Shown: positions 9,529-19,865, counted from the first letter of the stretch. The stretch: DNA of 64,000 nt from Dyadobacter subterraneus (GCF_015221875.1 NZ_JACYGY010000001.1:3574501-3638500); one strand, 5' to 3'. Notes: generated by a model from the sequence alone, not told the origin. Made by a program: numbers and translations.

Positions 9529-9649
9529 TCGGTCGGAGAATTATCCGTTTAATTAACATTCCGGCAAAATCTTAAATCAAGATCATTTACTGGCACAAAA
9601 ATTGAACGGTTCCATGTAAAAATCGGTTAACAATTTCAAAAAACCGATA

Positions 9650-9667
9650 ATCTTAAATATTTAAGAT
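9650..9667. promoter_or_regulatory. 18-bp perfect palindrome, possible operator
   Basis: ATCTTAAATATTTAAGAT is a perfect dyad, 39 nt before the aldo/keto reductase start. A second inverted repeat (ATCGGTT at 9622-9628 with AACCGAT at 9642-9648) lies directly upstream. The position fits a repressor or activator site; no regulator gene is adjacent. Confidence 0.45.
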
Positions 9668-9706
9668 CATGAATCTTTTAATCATTAAATTTAATAAGAG
9701 ATTAAA

Positions 9707-10555
9707 ATGGCAACTAGTACAAACACATCTCTAACTTTTAAGTTAGGTAGCGATATTGAAATCAACCGGCTGGGATATGGAGCCATGCAGCTGACGGGTC
9801 ACGGCGTATTTGGCGAAGTGGAAGACAGAGAAAACGCTATCAAAGTATTGCAGGAAGCTGTGGCATCCGGTGTAAATTTTATCGATACAGCTGATGCTTA
9901 CGGACCGCATTTCAACGAAAGTCTTATTTCTGATGCGCTGCATCCATACAAGGATGGCGTCATTATTGCCACAAAAGGAGGATTTAATCGTCCAGGACCA
10001 AATAATTGGGTTCCAAATGGTGATCCTGATTTTATCCGTCAGAATATTGAAGGGAGTTTGAAAAGATTAAAAGTTGATACTATTGATCTTTGGCAGCTGC
10101 ACCGTTTTGATCCGAATGTCCCGGTTGAACAAACCCTGGCACCTGTGGCAGAAGCGATAAAAGCTGGTAAAATTAAATATGTGGGTCTTTCAGAGGTTAA
10201 TGTTGAGCAGATTGAACGCGCTGAAAGAGTAGTTCCAATTGTTTCGGTGCAAAATCTTTACAATCTGGGCAACAGACAATGGGAAGAAATTGTTGACTAC
10301 ACTGCAAAAAAAGGACAGGCATTTATTCCCTGGTTCCCACTTGCTTCCGGCCCGCAAAAACTGGCTCAGAAGTTAGGCAAAATTGCAGCAGACCATAATG
10401 CGACAACTGCTCAAATTGCCTTGGCCTGGTTACTGAAACGTTCTCCGAATATCTTGCTTATTCCAGGGACAAAGTCTGTGGAACATTTACACGAAAATCT
10501 GAAAGCAGGAGAAATTAAACTGAGCGATGAAGAATTCGCCGAGCTCTCAAAATAA
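9707..10555 (+). CDS. aldo/keto reductase
   Basis: A 282-residue TIM-barrel oxidoreductase of the aldo/keto reductase superfamily, which reduces carbonyls with NADPH. The catalytic tetrad is visible: D60, Y65 (DTADAYGP), K90 (IATKGG) and H132 (WQLHRFDP). The C-terminal cofactor region is ILLIPGTKSVEHLHENL. The sequence is closest in style to bacterial members acting on small aldehydes, but the substrate cannot be told. Transcribed alone between a palindrome-rich upstream region and a terminator. Confidence 0.92.
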   Translation: MATSTNTSLTFKLGSDIEINRLGYGAMQLTGHGVFGEVEDRENAIKVLQEAVASGVNFIDTADAYGPHFNESLISDALHPYKDGVIIATKGGFNRPGPNNWVPNGDPDFIRQNIEGSLKRLKVDTIDLWQLHRFDPNVPVEQTLAPVAEAIKAGKIKYVGLSEVNVEQIERAERVVPIVSVQNLYNLGNRQWEEIVDYTAKKGQAFIPWFPLASGPQKLAQKLGKIAADHNATTAQIALAWLLKRSPNILLIPGTKSVEHLHENLKAGEIKLSDEEFAELSK

Positions 10556-10565
10556 ATAAGTTACC

Positions 10566-10601
10566 GAAACCGCTGGATAGTTCTGGCGGTTTCTTTTTTT
10601 T
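10566..10601 (+). terminator. terminator of the aldo/keto reductase gene
   Basis: An 8-bp perfect stem GAAACCGC / GCGGTTTC (10566-10573 with 10586-10593), 12-nt loop and a run of eight T. Confidence 0.9.
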
Positions 10602-10614
10602 ATGCCTGAGGTGA

Positions 10615-11040
10615 TTAAAGTTTTGTGTTAGGATGAAGACAAGACTCCCAATAGGTTACAATTAATTCAATTTGTTTTTTGAAATCCTTAAAGCTGTTTC
10701 CCTTTTTATAAAAACCCTGGATTGTAGATTTATAAGCTTCTTCGATCAAAGGTAAACTGCCGGAGGTACTCAGAAATATAAAGGGAATTGCTTTTTTCTT
10801 TAAATATGGATTTTGATCAATTCGTTTCCGTAATTCCAGACCATTCATGACAGGCATATTGATATCACATAATATTAGAAACGGTTGTTCCGGTGTTTTT
10901 TCCAGAAATTCCAATGCCTGCAAACCATTTTCAAAAAAGTAAACCGGATTGGTAAGATTCATTTCTTCCAATACACTTTTGAGTAAAAACTGATCGTCCG
11001 GATCATCTTCTATGGAAATTATAGGGCCCTTTTTTGACAT
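10615..11040 (-). CDS. single-domain response regulator (CheY/Rcp1-like)
   Basis: A 141-residue receiver domain with no output domain. Acidic pocket E11-D12-D13, phospho-acceptor D59 (LILCDINMPVMNGLEL), a Ser/Thr switch (FLSTSGS) and a conserved Lys (FYKKGNS). The DDPDDQFLLKSVLEE start is typical of Rcp1-type receivers that work with hybrid or PAS-rich histidine kinases, here encoded elsewhere. Such proteins pass phosphate to a partner or act by protein contact. Single gene. Confidence 0.9.
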   Translation of the reverse strand: MSKKGPIISIEDDPDDQFLLKSVLEEMNLTNPVYFFENGLQALEFLEKTPEQPFLILCDINMPVMNGLELRKRIDQNPYLKKKAIPFIFLSTSGSLPLIEEAYKSTIQGFYKKGNSFKDFKKQIELIVTYWESCLHPNTKL

Positions 11041-11619
11041 AAACTGTATTCTGATTGATGGCTTGTTGTGAAGATGGAGGTTAAATTAGTGATTTTATTT
11101 TAATCAAAAAACTTAGGTAAAGACTCAGTTTATTCAAAAACTGACATTCAAAAAAATAAGGCGCTACAAATTCAATTTCTGAACCTAAAATGTTTTTGTA
11201 AAAGTTCGAAAAAATTCAAATTCAAAATGATGATCATAAATCTATATTCGAGGATCTATACAACATTTTCCGCTAATCAGCTATTTAAGAAAAGCCAGAA
11301 ATACATCAATTTTGAAAATTAAATTTTCCGCTTTTACATCGGTCAATATTTCAAAGATTTTATTTTAATCAATATATAATCTGATCAAAAATTTCTTATC
11401 CAACTGAATAACAGTATGTATTACCCGGTTTCGGAATTCCTGATAAAGTCTTTGCAAATTATGATAGGAATTCCGTAGCAAGTCTGGTAAATTGATTTTT
11501 TATTGACAACATAACTAAAATTAACCTTAAAATGATGAATACGGAAGATTGAAGCACTTATTTTAATAAGCGGGAAGCTACCATTTCATCGATTTATTTA
11601 ACCAATAGAATAGTATAAA
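11041..11619. other. 579-bp intergenic region upstream of transketolase
   Basis: AT-rich with no supported coding frame. The 17-mer GATTTTATTTTAATCAA occurs twice in direct orientation (11091-11107 and 11356-11372); its ends are partly palindromic (GATT/AATC). The region must hold the promoters of the response regulator (leftward) and tkt (rightward). A TTGACA hexamer at about 11503 could be a -35-like element, but no convincing -7 box follows. Confidence 0.5.
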
Positions 11620-13632
11620 ATGGGATCAGATACGAAGGAAATTGAACAGCTGGGTATTAACACCGCCAGACTTTTATCCGTAGACGCAGTACAAAAAGCG
11701 AATTCCGGGCACCCGGGAATGCCGATGGGCGCAGCACCGATGGCCCACGTGTTATGGGCGCATTACATGCATTACAATCCCAAAAATCCTGATTGGGCAA
11801 ATCGTGACCGGTTTATTTTATCAGCAGGTCATGGCTGTATGCTTCAATACAGTTATTTACATCTCACAGGTTACGATCTTTCGCTCGATGACCTTAAAAA
11901 TTTCAGACAGCTTAATAGTAAAACTGCCGGTCATCCGGAATATGGTTTGGCTCCGGGAATTGACGTTACAACGGGTCCGCTTGGACAAGGTTTTGCCAAT
12001 GGTGTAGGTTTTGCAATTGCGCAAAAACATTTGGCTGCCCGTTATAACAAACCGGGTTATGAAATATTCGATTATAACGTTTATGCGATTTGCAGCGACG
12101 GTGATATGATGGAAGGTGTGACTTCGGAAGCCGCTTCAATGGCGGGACATTTGGAATTGGGAAATATGATTTATCTGTACGATGACAATCACATTTCTAT
12201 TGAAGGTGCGACAGATATTGCTTTTACAGAAGACGTTAGCAAAAGGTTTGAAGCATATAACTGGCACGTGCAGGTTATTGAAGATGGCAACGATGTGGAT
12301 GCATTAATTATCGCGGTAAGAAATGCAAAAGCTGAAAAAAACCGTCCTTCATTGATCAGAGTAAGAACTCAGATTGCTTACGGAAGTCCGAATAAAGTAA
12401 ACACTGCCGGTTCTCACGGATCACCGCTAGGAGCCGATGAAGTAAAACTGGTTAAAGAATTCTTCGGATTTGATCCTGAACAATCCTTCGTAGTTCCTGA
12501 CGAGGTAGCTGCATATTATAAATCAGTTGGTGAAAAAGGAACCGAACTGGAAAAGAAATGGAATGAGCTTTTCAGCGAATACAAAGAGAAATTCCCTGAA
12601 CTTGCTGCGGAATACGAACTGGCAAAAACGGGTGAATTGCCGAATGGCTGGAAAGATAATTTACCAGTTTTTGAAGTTTCTGATAAGAAAATGGCAACGC
12701 GCCAGGCTTCTGGTAAAGTATTGAATGCCATCGCTGCAAGTCTTCCGAATTTTATTGGCGGCGCGGCGGATTTGGCTCCTTCCACGGATACGAATCTAAA
12801 AGAATTTGATTCCTTCACACCTGAAAAAAGAGACGGACGTAATTTCCATTTCGGAATCAGGGAACATGCGATGGGATCTGCTTTAAATGGAATGGCCTTG
12901 ACAAAAGGTGTGATTCCTTTCGGTGCAACTTTCCTGATGTTCTCCGAATACATGCGCCCTCCTATCCGTCTGGCGGCAATTATGAAAATCAGACCGATTT
13001 TTGTTTACACCCATGACAGTATCGGACTTGGAGAAGACGGAACAACACACCAGCCTGTTGAACAACTAATTTCGCTGCGTTCTATTCCAAATATCACAGT
13101 AATTCGTCCGGCTGATGCCAATGAAACGTCTGAGGCATGGCGCGTTGCGCTGGAACATAAGGACGGTCCTGTTGTACTTGTTTTCACCCGTCAGGGTTTA
13201 ACAATTCTTGATCAGACAAAATATGGTAAGGCTTCACAGTTAGAAAAAGGTGCTTACATCCTTTCTGATTCAGACGAAACACCGGAAGTAATTTTGATCG
13301 CCACAGGTTCAGAAGTTGAACTGATTATGACAGCGCAGGCAAAACTTAAAGAAGAAGGAATTGCAGCGCGCGTAGTGAGTATGCCATCATGGGAATTGTT
13401 CGAAAAACAGGGTGATGCGTACAAAGAAGAAGTTTTTCCAAAAGCGATCAGAAAGCGTTTGGCAGTAGAAACCGGCTCACCTTTGGGTTGGCATAAATAT
13501 GTTACCGATGAGGGTGATATCATCGCCATGCATACATTTGGCGAATCGGCACCCGCAGAAGAATTATATAAAGTTTTCGGTTTTACAACAGAAAATGTAA
13601 TTAATAAGGCAAAAGCTTTGTTAGGTAAATAG
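11620..13632 (+). CDS. tkt: transketolase
   Basis: A 670-residue full-length transketolase (thiamine diphosphate-dependent two-carbon transfer between sugar phosphates in the non-oxidative pentose phosphate pathway). Visible signatures: [21 protein letters not shown] near residue 30, [11 protein letters not shown], the thiamine motif SDGDMMEG at 159-166, and the pyrimidine-domain [19 protein letters not shown] and [20 protein letters not shown] segments. It precedes tal, but a strong terminator separates them, so tkt is mostly monocistronic and the adjacency is functional. Confidence 0.97.
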   Translation: MGSDTKEIEQLGINTARLLSVDAVQKANSGHPGMPMGAAPMAHVLWAHYMHYNPKNPDWANRDRFILSAGHGCMLQYSYLHLTGYDLSLDDLKNFRQLNSKTAGHPEYGLAPGIDVTTGPLGQGFANGVGFAIAQKHLAARYNKPGYEIFDYNVYAICSDGDMMEGVTSEAASMAGHLELGNMIYLYDDNHISIEGATDIAFTEDVSKRFEAYNWHVQVIEDGNDVDALIIAVRNAKAEKNRPSLIRVRTQIAYGSPNKVNTAGSHGSPLGADEVKLVKEFFGFDPEQSFVVPDEVAAYYKSVGEKGTELEKKWNELFSEYKEKFPELAAEYELAKTGELPNGWKDNLPVFEVSDKKMATRQASGKVLNAIAASLPNFIGGAADLAPSTDTNLKEFDSFTPEKRDGRNFHFGIREHAMGSALNGMALTKGVIPFGATFLMFSEYMRPPIRLAAIMKIRPIFVYTHDSIGLGEDGTTHQPVEQLISLRSIPNITVIRPADANETSEAWRVALEHKDGPVVLVFTRQGLTILDQTKYGKASQLEKGAYILSDSDETPEVILIATGSEVELIMTAQAKLKEEGIAARVVSMPSWELFEKQGDAYKEEVFPKAIRKRLAVETGSPLGWHKYVTDEGDIIAMHTFGESAPAEELYKVFGFTTENVINKAKALLGK

Positions 13633-13640
13633 GCTAAAAC

Positions 13641-13672
13641 ATCAAAAACAGCCGGTTTTGGCTGTTTTTGAT
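13641..13672. terminator. terminator between tkt and tal
   Basis: A perfect 13-bp stem ATCAAAAACAGCC / GGCTGTTTTTGAT (13641-13653 with 13660-13672) with a 6-nt loop. The T-rich 3' arm makes it an intrinsic terminator for tkt. Confidence 0.9.
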
Positions 13673-13717
13673 TATATCATTGAACAGTAAATTTAATAAT
13701 TCAAATAAAAGTTGGTT

Positions 13718-14821
13718 ATGGCTACTAATAAGGTAAAACAAATACACGACTTCGGTCAAAGCATCTGGCTGGATTTTATTGATCGCAAGATTATTTTTTC
13801 AGGTGACTTGAAAAAACTGGTTGAAGACGATGGCGTAAGAGGTGTTACTTCCAATCCTGCAATTTTCGAAAAAGCGATCAGCAGCAGTTCTGACTATGAC
13901 GCCGATATTAGTGAGTTAGCAAAAGGTGATAAAACAAACGAGGAAATATTTTTCGGTCTTGCGGTAGCAGATATTAAACTGGCTTGTGATTTATTAAGAC
14001 CGGTTTATGATGAAGAAGGTGTCGAAGGAGCTGATGGTTATGTAAGTCTTGAAGTTTCCCCATTCCTTGCCCTTGATACCGAAGGAACGATCAAACAGGC
14101 ACTTGAACTTTGGAAAGAAGTTGACAAAGCAAACGTGATGATCAAAATTCCTGGAACTGAGCCAGGACTTGCTGCCATCCAGAAAACAATCAGCGAAGGT
14201 TTAAACATTAACGTTACCTTGCTTTTCGGACTTGATCGTTACGAAGCGGTTACTGAGGCTTACATTTCAGGTTTGGAAGAAAGAGCTGCAAAAGGATTGC
14301 CGGTTGATAAAATTTCTTCGGTTGCTAGTTTCTTCCTCAGCCGTATCGATGTTTTGGTTGATCCGCTTCTGGATGAAAAAGGACTTGGCGATTTGAAAGG
14401 TGAAGTGGCAATCGCTTCTGCCAAAAAAGCATACGAAATTTACAAAAGAGTGTTCAGCACAGAGCGTTGGAAAAAATTGGCTGATTTAGGTGCTGTTCCT
14501 CAGCGTTTGCTTTGGGCAAGTACAAGCAGCAAAAATCCTGCATTCAAGGATACAAAATATGTAGAGGCACTTATCGGTCCTGATACTGTTGATACGATTC
14601 CTTTGGAAACACTGGAAGCATACCGTGATCATGGCGATCCTGCAAGCCGTCTGGAAGATGATCTTGAAGGTGCGACTGAGATCCTTGAAAAAATTAAAGA
14701 AGCCGGTATCGACATCGATGCCATTACAAAACAGCTGGAAGAAGAAGGAATTGATAAATTCAATAAGCCATTCCATAAATTATTGGAAGCTATTGAAGAA
14801 CAAAAATCCAAAGTCAGCTAA
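13718..14821 (+). CDS. tal: transaldolase
   Basis: A 367-residue transaldolase of the longer tal subfamily (about 370 residues). It moves a dihydroxyacetone unit between sugar phosphates. The ATG at 13718 is preferred to a TTG six bases upstream. Visible motifs: SIWLDFIDRKII near the N-terminus, GVTSNPAIFEKAI (substrate site) and VMIKIPGTEPGLAAI, which holds the Schiff-base Lys. The HAD gene follows after 10 bp, so it opens a tal-HAD-gnd-zwf operon. Confidence 0.95.
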   Translation: MATNKVKQIHDFGQSIWLDFIDRKIIFSGDLKKLVEDDGVRGVTSNPAIFEKAISSSSDYDADISELAKGDKTNEEIFFGLAVADIKLACDLLRPVYDEEGVEGADGYVSLEVSPFLALDTEGTIKQALELWKEVDKANVMIKIPGTEPGLAAIQKTISEGLNINVTLLFGLDRYEAVTEAYISGLEERAAKGLPVDKISSVASFFLSRIDVLVDPLLDEKGLGDLKGEVAIASAKKAYEIYKRVFSTERWKKLADLGAVPQRLLWASTSSKNPAFKDTKYVEALIGPDTVDTIPLETLEAYRDHGDPASRLEDDLEGATEILEKIKEAGIDIDAITKQLEEEGIDKFNKPFHKLLEAIEEQKSKVS

Positions 14822-14831
14822 TTTGTAAATA

Positions 14832-15461
14832 ATGGAAAGAACTGATCTTAAAATACTGTTTTTTGATATCGGTGGCGTGCTCCTCAGCAATGGCTGGGGG
14901 CACGAATCCCGCAAAATGGCAGCAGAAAAATTCGGACTTGACTATGACGAGGTGAATGTGCTGCATAATTTCATTTTCAATGTTTATGAAATTGGCAGTA
15001 TTACCTTGGACGAATATCTTGACACCGTAATTTTCAATCATCCCCGCGATTTTGCCCGCGAAGATTTCAAAGCATTCATTTATTCGCAATCTGTCGAATT
15101 GCCTGATATGCTCCAATGGCTTAAAGAATGGAAAAAAGACTGTGGCTTTCGTGTTATTTCCATTAATAATGAAGGAAAAGAATTGAATGACTACCGGGTT
15201 CGCAAATTTAAATTACACCAGTGTTTTGACGCGTTTATTTCTTCCTGTGAAGTAAAGATCCGCAAACCTGATCCTGGAATTTTCAATATTGCAATGGGTA
15301 TTGCTCAGGCAACTCCACAGCAATGCATCTACTTTGACGACAGGATCATGTTTACCACCACGGCACAGAAATTAGGAATACGCGCCTTTCACCACACCGG
15401 TTTCGAATCCACGAAAAAAATTCTTGAAGATCTTAAAAAAGAAACATTTCCACAATCATGA
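14832..15461 (+). CDS. HAD-superfamily hydrolase in the pentose phosphate operon
   Basis: A 209-residue HAD subfamily IA hydrolase. Motif I is FFDIGGVLLSNGWG: the nucleophile Asp is present and the second acid is replaced by Gly, as in YihX-type phosphatases. Motif II is VISINNEG, motif III holds the Lys in EVKIRKPDPGIF, and motif IV is YFDDR. YihX-type enzymes hydrolyse sugar phosphates such as glucose 1-phosphate, which fits the place between tal and gnd, but the substrate is inference. Its stop codon overlaps the gnd start (ATGA), pointing to coupled translation. Confidence 0.88.
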   Translation: MERTDLKILFFDIGGVLLSNGWGHESRKMAAEKFGLDYDEVNVLHNFIFNVYEIGSITLDEYLDTVIFNHPRDFAREDFKAFIYSQSVELPDMLQWLKEWKKDCGFRVISINNEGKELNDYRVRKFKLHQCFDAFISSCEVKIRKPDPGIFNIAMGIAQATPQQCIYFDDRIMFTTTAQKLGIRAFHHTGFESTKKILEDLKKETFPQS

Positions 15462-16882
15462 GTGATCAGCAAAAATATAATTTTGGTATGATCGGCCTTG
15501 GTACCATGGGCCGAAATCTACTACTGAATATCGGCGACCATGGCTTTGCCGGTGCAGGATATGATAAAGATGCATCAAAAGGAGTCTTGCTTGAAGAAGA
15601 AGGCAAGGATATAAAAGTGAAAGGATTTAGTGATGTTAAGGAATTTGTCGCCAGCCTAACTACACCACGTGCTATCATGATGCTGGTTCCGGCAGGTAAG
15701 ATTGTAGACAGCGTAATTGAAGAACTTTTGCCTCTTTTGGACAAAGGTGATATATTGATCGACGGCGGAAATTCACATTTTGTTGATACCAACCGCCGTG
15801 TTGAATATCTTGAAAACCTGGGTTACCATTTCTTCGGCATGGGAATTTCTGGCGGCGAAGAAGGTGCCCGCAGAGGACCAAGCATTATGCCTGGTGGCGA
15901 TAAAGATGCTTACAATGTGATGAAACCAATTCTGGAATCGATAGCAGCTAAAGTGGATGGTGCACCTTGTGTCACGTATATCGGACAAGGTTCGGCTGGT
16001 CATTTTGTTAAAATGGTTCACAATGGTATCGAATATGGTTTAATGCAGTTGATTTCGGAAACTTATGAAATTCTAAAGACCGGCTTGAAACTGGATGACG
16101 ATTCCATTCAGAAACTTTTTGTAAAATGGAACGAAGGTCGCTTGCAATCTTTCCTGATTGATATCACAACCGATATTTTCAAATACAAAGCGCCGGGTAC
16201 GGATCACTTGCTTCTGGATGATATTAAGGATGAAGCCAGAGCAAAAGGAACCGGAAAATGGACTTCCCAGGCTGCAATGGATTTACAATCACCAATTCCT
16301 ACCATTGATACGGCTGTCGCGATGCGCGATTTGTCAAAATATAAGGCACTTCGTGAAAAAGCAGCGACTTTATACAGTACAACTGAAACTGCAAAACTTG
16401 ATGTAGATCAGGAAGCGTTTTTAGCTGAACTTGAAGAAGCATTTTATTTTGCTATGATCATCACTTATGCGCAGGGAATGCAAATGCTTTCGAACGCATC
16501 GGTTGAATATAATTATGGTTTAAATCTGTCGGAAATCGCTAAAATCTGGCGTGGTGGTTGTATCATCCGTTCCGCTTTCTTGAATGATATTTACAATGCT
16601 TACGAAAAAGACAATGGGCTGGCTCATTTGCTTTTGGACGAAAGTGTTGCCAAAACTGTAAATGAAACAATTTCCGGTGTGCGGTCTGTTATTTCCACTT
16701 CGGTTTCCAGTGGTATCGCGGTTCCTGCTTTTGCTGCTTCGCTAAGTTATTTTGATGCTTTCCGTAGCAAAAGAATGCCTTCAAACCTGATCCAGGCACA
16801 GCGGGATTTCTTTGGCGCGCATACCTACGAACTGATTGGAAAAGAAGGTGTTTTCCATACGCAATGGGTTCCAAAAAACTAA
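15458..16882 (+). CDS. gnd: 6-phosphogluconate dehydrogenase, decarboxylating
   Basis: A 474-residue enzyme converting 6-phosphogluconate to ribulose 5-phosphate with CO2 release and NADPH. NADP-binding motif GLGTMGRNL near residue 13, then LIDGGNSHF, GMGISGGEEGARRGPSIMPGG, and GQGSAGHFVKMVHNGIEYG with the catalytic K185. The length is that of the long dimeric form. Start overlaps the HAD stop by 4 bp; zwf follows after 39 bp. Confidence 0.97.
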   Translation: MSDQQKYNFGMIGLGTMGRNLLLNIGDHGFAGAGYDKDASKGVLLEEEGKDIKVKGFSDVKEFVASLTTPRAIMMLVPAGKIVDSVIEELLPLLDKGDILIDGGNSHFVDTNRRVEYLENLGYHFFGMGISGGEEGARRGPSIMPGGDKDAYNVMKPILESIAAKVDGAPCVTYIGQGSAGHFVKMVHNGIEYGLMQLISETYEILKTGLKLDDDSIQKLFVKWNEGRLQSFLIDITTDIFKYKAPGTDHLLLDDIKDEARAKGTGKWTSQAAMDLQSPIPTIDTAVAMRDLSKYKALREKAATLYSTTETAKLDVDQEAFLAELEEAFYFAMIITYAQGMQMLSNASVEYNYGLNLSEIAKIWRGGCIIRSAFLNDIYNAYEKDNGLAHLLLDESVAKTVNETISGVRSVISTSVSSGIAVPAFAASLSYFDAFRSKRMPSNLIQAQRDFFGAHTYELIGKEGVFHTQWVPKN

Positions 16883-16921
16883 CCGGAAATATTAAAAGTA
16901 GTCCGTTAAACTAACGACATC

Positions 16922-18436
16922 ATGTATTCAACAATTAAATCACAGCCGACCATATTTATAATTTTTGGCGGTACCGGTGACCTGAATTCACGAAAACTGG
17001 CCCCCGCTTTATATAATTTATATCTGGAAGGTTGGTTGCCTGATCAATTTTCTATCATTGGAACGGGCCGCACGCCTCTTTCTGACGAAGATTTCAAAGG
17101 AAAACTTCTTGAAGGAATTAATTCTTTTTCAAGAAGTGGAAAGGTAAAAGATGACAAATGGGCGGATTTCTCCCAGCATCTTCATTACCAGGTTTCTGAC
17201 ATTAACAATCACGAAACATATAAGGAATTTGGCGCAAGAATTGCTGCACATAATGCAGAATGGGGAACAGAAGCGAACGTAATTTATTACCTGGCCGTAT
17301 CTCCGAATTTCTTCCCGATTATTGCTGAGAATATTTCAAAAAGTAATCTGGCCGAAGATCCTGAAAAAACCAGGATTGTTATTGAAAAGCCATTTGGTCA
17401 CGATCTTGAATCTGCTGTTTCATTAAATAAATTGCTTTCAGGCATTTTTGATGAAAAACAGATTTATCGTATTGACCATTATCTGGGTAAACAAACGGTT
17501 CAGAATATCATGGCTTTCCGCTTCGCCAATGCGATTTTGGAACCAATCTGGAACCGGAATTATATAGAACACGTACAAATTTCCGTGACCGAACAATTGG
17601 GCGTAGAAGAACGCGGTGATTATTACGATGGCTCAGGCGCGATGCGTGACATGATCCAGAATCACTTGCTTCAACTGCTTTGTCTGGTGGCGATGGAATC
17701 GCCTGTAAGTTTTGATGCTGACGAAATCCGTAACCGCAAAGTAGATGTATTAAAAGCTATGCGCAAATTCACCGCGGAAGACGTACGTTTATCAGCCGTT
17801 CGCGGACAATATGGAAGCGGATGGATGAAAGGAAAAGAAGTACCGGGCTACCGTGAAGAACCAAACGTAGACAAAGAATCCAATACGGAAACTTTTGCTG
17901 CGATCAAGTTTTTTGTAGACAACTGGCGGTGGCAGGGCGTTCCTTTTTATGTACGTACCGGAAAAAGATTACACCAGTCTGCTTCGGTCATTACGATTCA
18001 GTTCAAGGACGTTCCGCATATGGTTTTCCCCAAAGAGGCAAACGAGAGCTGGCAGCAAAACCGACTTATTATCAGCATTCAGCCTGAAATGAGCATACGT
18101 TTGCAAGTCCAGGCAAAACGTCCGGGATTGGATATGTACCTGAATGCTGTTGATATGGTTTTTGATTATAAAGGAACTTACACAACAGAAGCACCGGAAG
18201 CATATGAAACTTTGCTTTTGGATACCATGCTTGGTGACCAGACTTTGTTCATGCGCGGCGATCAGGTTGAAACAGCCTGGGAACTGATCATGCCTATTCT
18301 GAATGCATGGCAGGGAAGAAAGAGTCTCAACTTCCCGAATTATTCTGCTGATTCGTGGGGACCGGAAATCGCAGAAGCACTTATCGCAAGAGATGGCTTC
18401 CACTGGTTTACCTTGCCTATCAAAGGAAAAAAATAA
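16922..18436 (+). CDS. zwf: glucose-6-phosphate 1-dehydrogenase
   Basis: A 504-residue full-length enzyme oxidising glucose 6-phosphate to 6-phosphogluconolactone. NADP site [19 protein letters not shown] near residue 15; active-site peptide RIDHYLGK at 183-190; [10 protein letters not shown] before it. It closes the tal-HAD-gnd-zwf operon and is followed by a terminator. The lactonase gene (pgl), often next to zwf, is absent here. Confidence 0.97.
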   Translation: MYSTIKSQPTIFIIFGGTGDLNSRKLAPALYNLYLEGWLPDQFSIIGTGRTPLSDEDFKGKLLEGINSFSRSGKVKDDKWADFSQHLHYQVSDINNHETYKEFGARIAAHNAEWGTEANVIYYLAVSPNFFPIIAENISKSNLAEDPEKTRIVIEKPFGHDLESAVSLNKLLSGIFDEKQIYRIDHYLGKQTVQNIMAFRFANAILEPIWNRNYIEHVQISVTEQLGVEERGDYYDGSGAMRDMIQNHLLQLLCLVAMESPVSFDADEIRNRKVDVLKAMRKFTAEDVRLSAVRGQYGSGWMKGKEVPGYREEPNVDKESNTETFAAIKFFVDNWRWQGVPFYVRTGKRLHQSASVITIQFKDVPHMVFPKEANESWQQNRLIISIQPEMSIRLQVQAKRPGLDMYLNAVDMVFDYKGTYTTEAPEAYETLLLDTMLGDQTLFMRGDQVETAWELIMPILNAWQGRKSLNFPNYSADSWGPEIAEALIARDGFHWFTLPIKGKK

Positions 18437-18460
18437 GATAATATTGAGTCAAAAAGCAAA

Positions 18461-18495
18461 TAGGGGAAAGCTGAAATCAGCTCTCCCCTATTTTT
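18461..18495 (+). terminator. terminator of the tal-HAD-gnd-zwf operon
   Basis: TAGGGGAAAGCTGA (18461-18474) pairs with TCAGCTCTCCCCTA (18477-18490) with one mismatch, followed by five T. In practice the two innermost pairs open to form the loop. Confidence 0.9.
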
Positions 18496-18520
18496 ATATT
18501 CTTAAAAAGAAATGCAACAA

Positions 18521-19162
18521 TTATTCAGCACATCTGTTTGGCTGGTGAGACATTGCCATCATTCCTCTCGATTCTTTACGTTTCAACCTTTCCAGGTTTT
18601 TCTTTTTACCGAATTCAAGCAATTTTTGTCCGTAATCAGTTTTGAAAAAATGTGATTCCAAAAGACAAATCGTCGCTTTTCTCCAATGGCTGCTGTCAAT
18701 TTTACATCCGGTTTTTCTTTCAACTTCCTCGTGCATCAGCATATCACGTGCCGAGAATTGTTCGGTGCCAAAATGATACAAATCGGCATCACACATAATT
18801 TGCTGTAACAAATTCTCAGGTTTCTGAGGCATAACCGTTGCCATGATACACTTCTGCACTTCCAGAATCAGGGATTCTTCAATACCCAATTTTGAAAGAA
18901 AACTGCGTGCCATATCTGCACCTCTTTGCTCATGCCCACAGGGCTCACCTGTAAAATAACCAGTATCGTGAAACCAGGAAGCTGTCGTAAGAATAAAAGT
19001 TTCTCTCTCATCAAGCCCGTAGTGGCGGGCCATTTTGGTAGCATGCATAACAACATCCCGGGTATGCGCAAAGTTATGGAACGTTAACGTCCTGTCCTCT
19101 TTTGCGCCGAAAAAATGCCCCACGTAGTGCTGAACATTTTCAAGAATTTCCGAATACCTCAT
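18521..19162 (-). CDS. HD-domain phosphohydrolase
   Basis: A 213-residue HD-domain protein. Metal ligands are visible in order: H in NFAHTRDVV, the HD pair in ASWFHDTGYF, and a later Asp in IMCDADLYHFG. The pattern HEQRGADMARSFL between them is usual for HD hydrolases acting on nucleotides or similar phosphoesters. Cytosolic, no partner domain. Substrate unknown. Transcribed leftward, convergent with the zwf operon. Confidence 0.85.
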   Translation of the reverse strand: MRYSEILENVQHYVGHFFGAKEDRTLTFHNFAHTRDVVMHATKMARHYGLDERETFILTTASWFHDTGYFTGEPCGHEQRGADMARSFLSKLGIEESLILEVQKCIMATVMPQKPENLLQQIMCDADLYHFGTEQFSARDMLMHEEVERKTGCKIDSSHWRKATICLLESHFFKTDYGQKLLEFGKKKNLERLKRKESRGMMAMSHQPNRCAE

Positions 19163-19424
19163 ATGCTGGAAATAAAAATTGTCACTTTTGATAAAATCGG
19201 GTTTGACACGAATTCTAATGATCCTTACAAAACCTGTACCAAATTACAGATCAATTTCGAATTCATTTTGAATTTACAAATAGAGAACGGACTTTCCGAA
19301 AAAAAATTTCCTATTTCTGTATTTACAACTCAAAATTTTGAAAAAAAGACCAAATGCCATAGAAACGCTTCCCGCGGTTAACATTCCGTCTAATAATATT
19401 ACAAAAAATAGATCAAACAAAAAT

Positions 19425-19865
19425 TTAGTCTTCCTTCTTTTTGCTGACAACTTTACCCGTTTTGTCAAAGGTCAAATGCATTTCTGATCCTGCCGTTTTT
19501 AATTCAACTTTGTATGTAACCACACCTGCATTATCCGTTTTTTTCGGATCGTGGATTGTATATCCTTTATAGTCTTTAACAATGGCGGCTGTCACTTCTT
19601 TTGGTAACTGATCAGCTTTTATTTCCTGTTTATGTTTTACAACTTTTCCGGTTTTGTCAAGCCAAAGTTCATGATCATCTTTTACGATTTTAAATTCAAC
19701 CTTATACAATCCCGCCTTTTGTTTCCACTCCACTTTTTCAGCTTTTGCATATTGCTGTTTGAAAGTATTAAGTACTACTGAAGGCACATCTGCTTCTTTA
19801 ATATCCTGGCCAAAACTTACAGCAGCATAAAACATTATACAGGCAACAAAAATCAACTTTTTCAT
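19425..19865 (-). CDS. periplasmic PepSY-like (DUF2874) protein
   Basis: A 146-residue secreted protein: signal peptide MKKLIFVACIMFYAAVSFGQ, then two similar PepSY-like repeats, each ending in a LDKTGKVV or FDKTGKVV hairpin (near residues 70 and 137). In Bacteroidota such tandem proteins bind small ligands or proteins in the periplasm and often neighbour two-component genes, as here. The same-strand order PepSY - barrel-like protein - kinase - regulator suggests a shared envelope-sensing job (inference). Confidence 0.85.
   Translation of the reverse strand: MKKLIFVACIMFYAAVSFGQDIKEADVPSVVLNTFKQQYAKAEKVEWKQKAGLYKVEFKIVKDDHELWLDKTGKVVKHKQEIKADQLPKEVTAAIVKDYKGYTIHDPKKTDNAGVVTYKVELKTAGSEMHLTFDKTGKVVSKKKED

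Noticed and set aside
12516..12953. 145-codon frame opposite tkt
   Set aside because: Antisense shadow; Ser/Pro-rich text typical of reverse frames.
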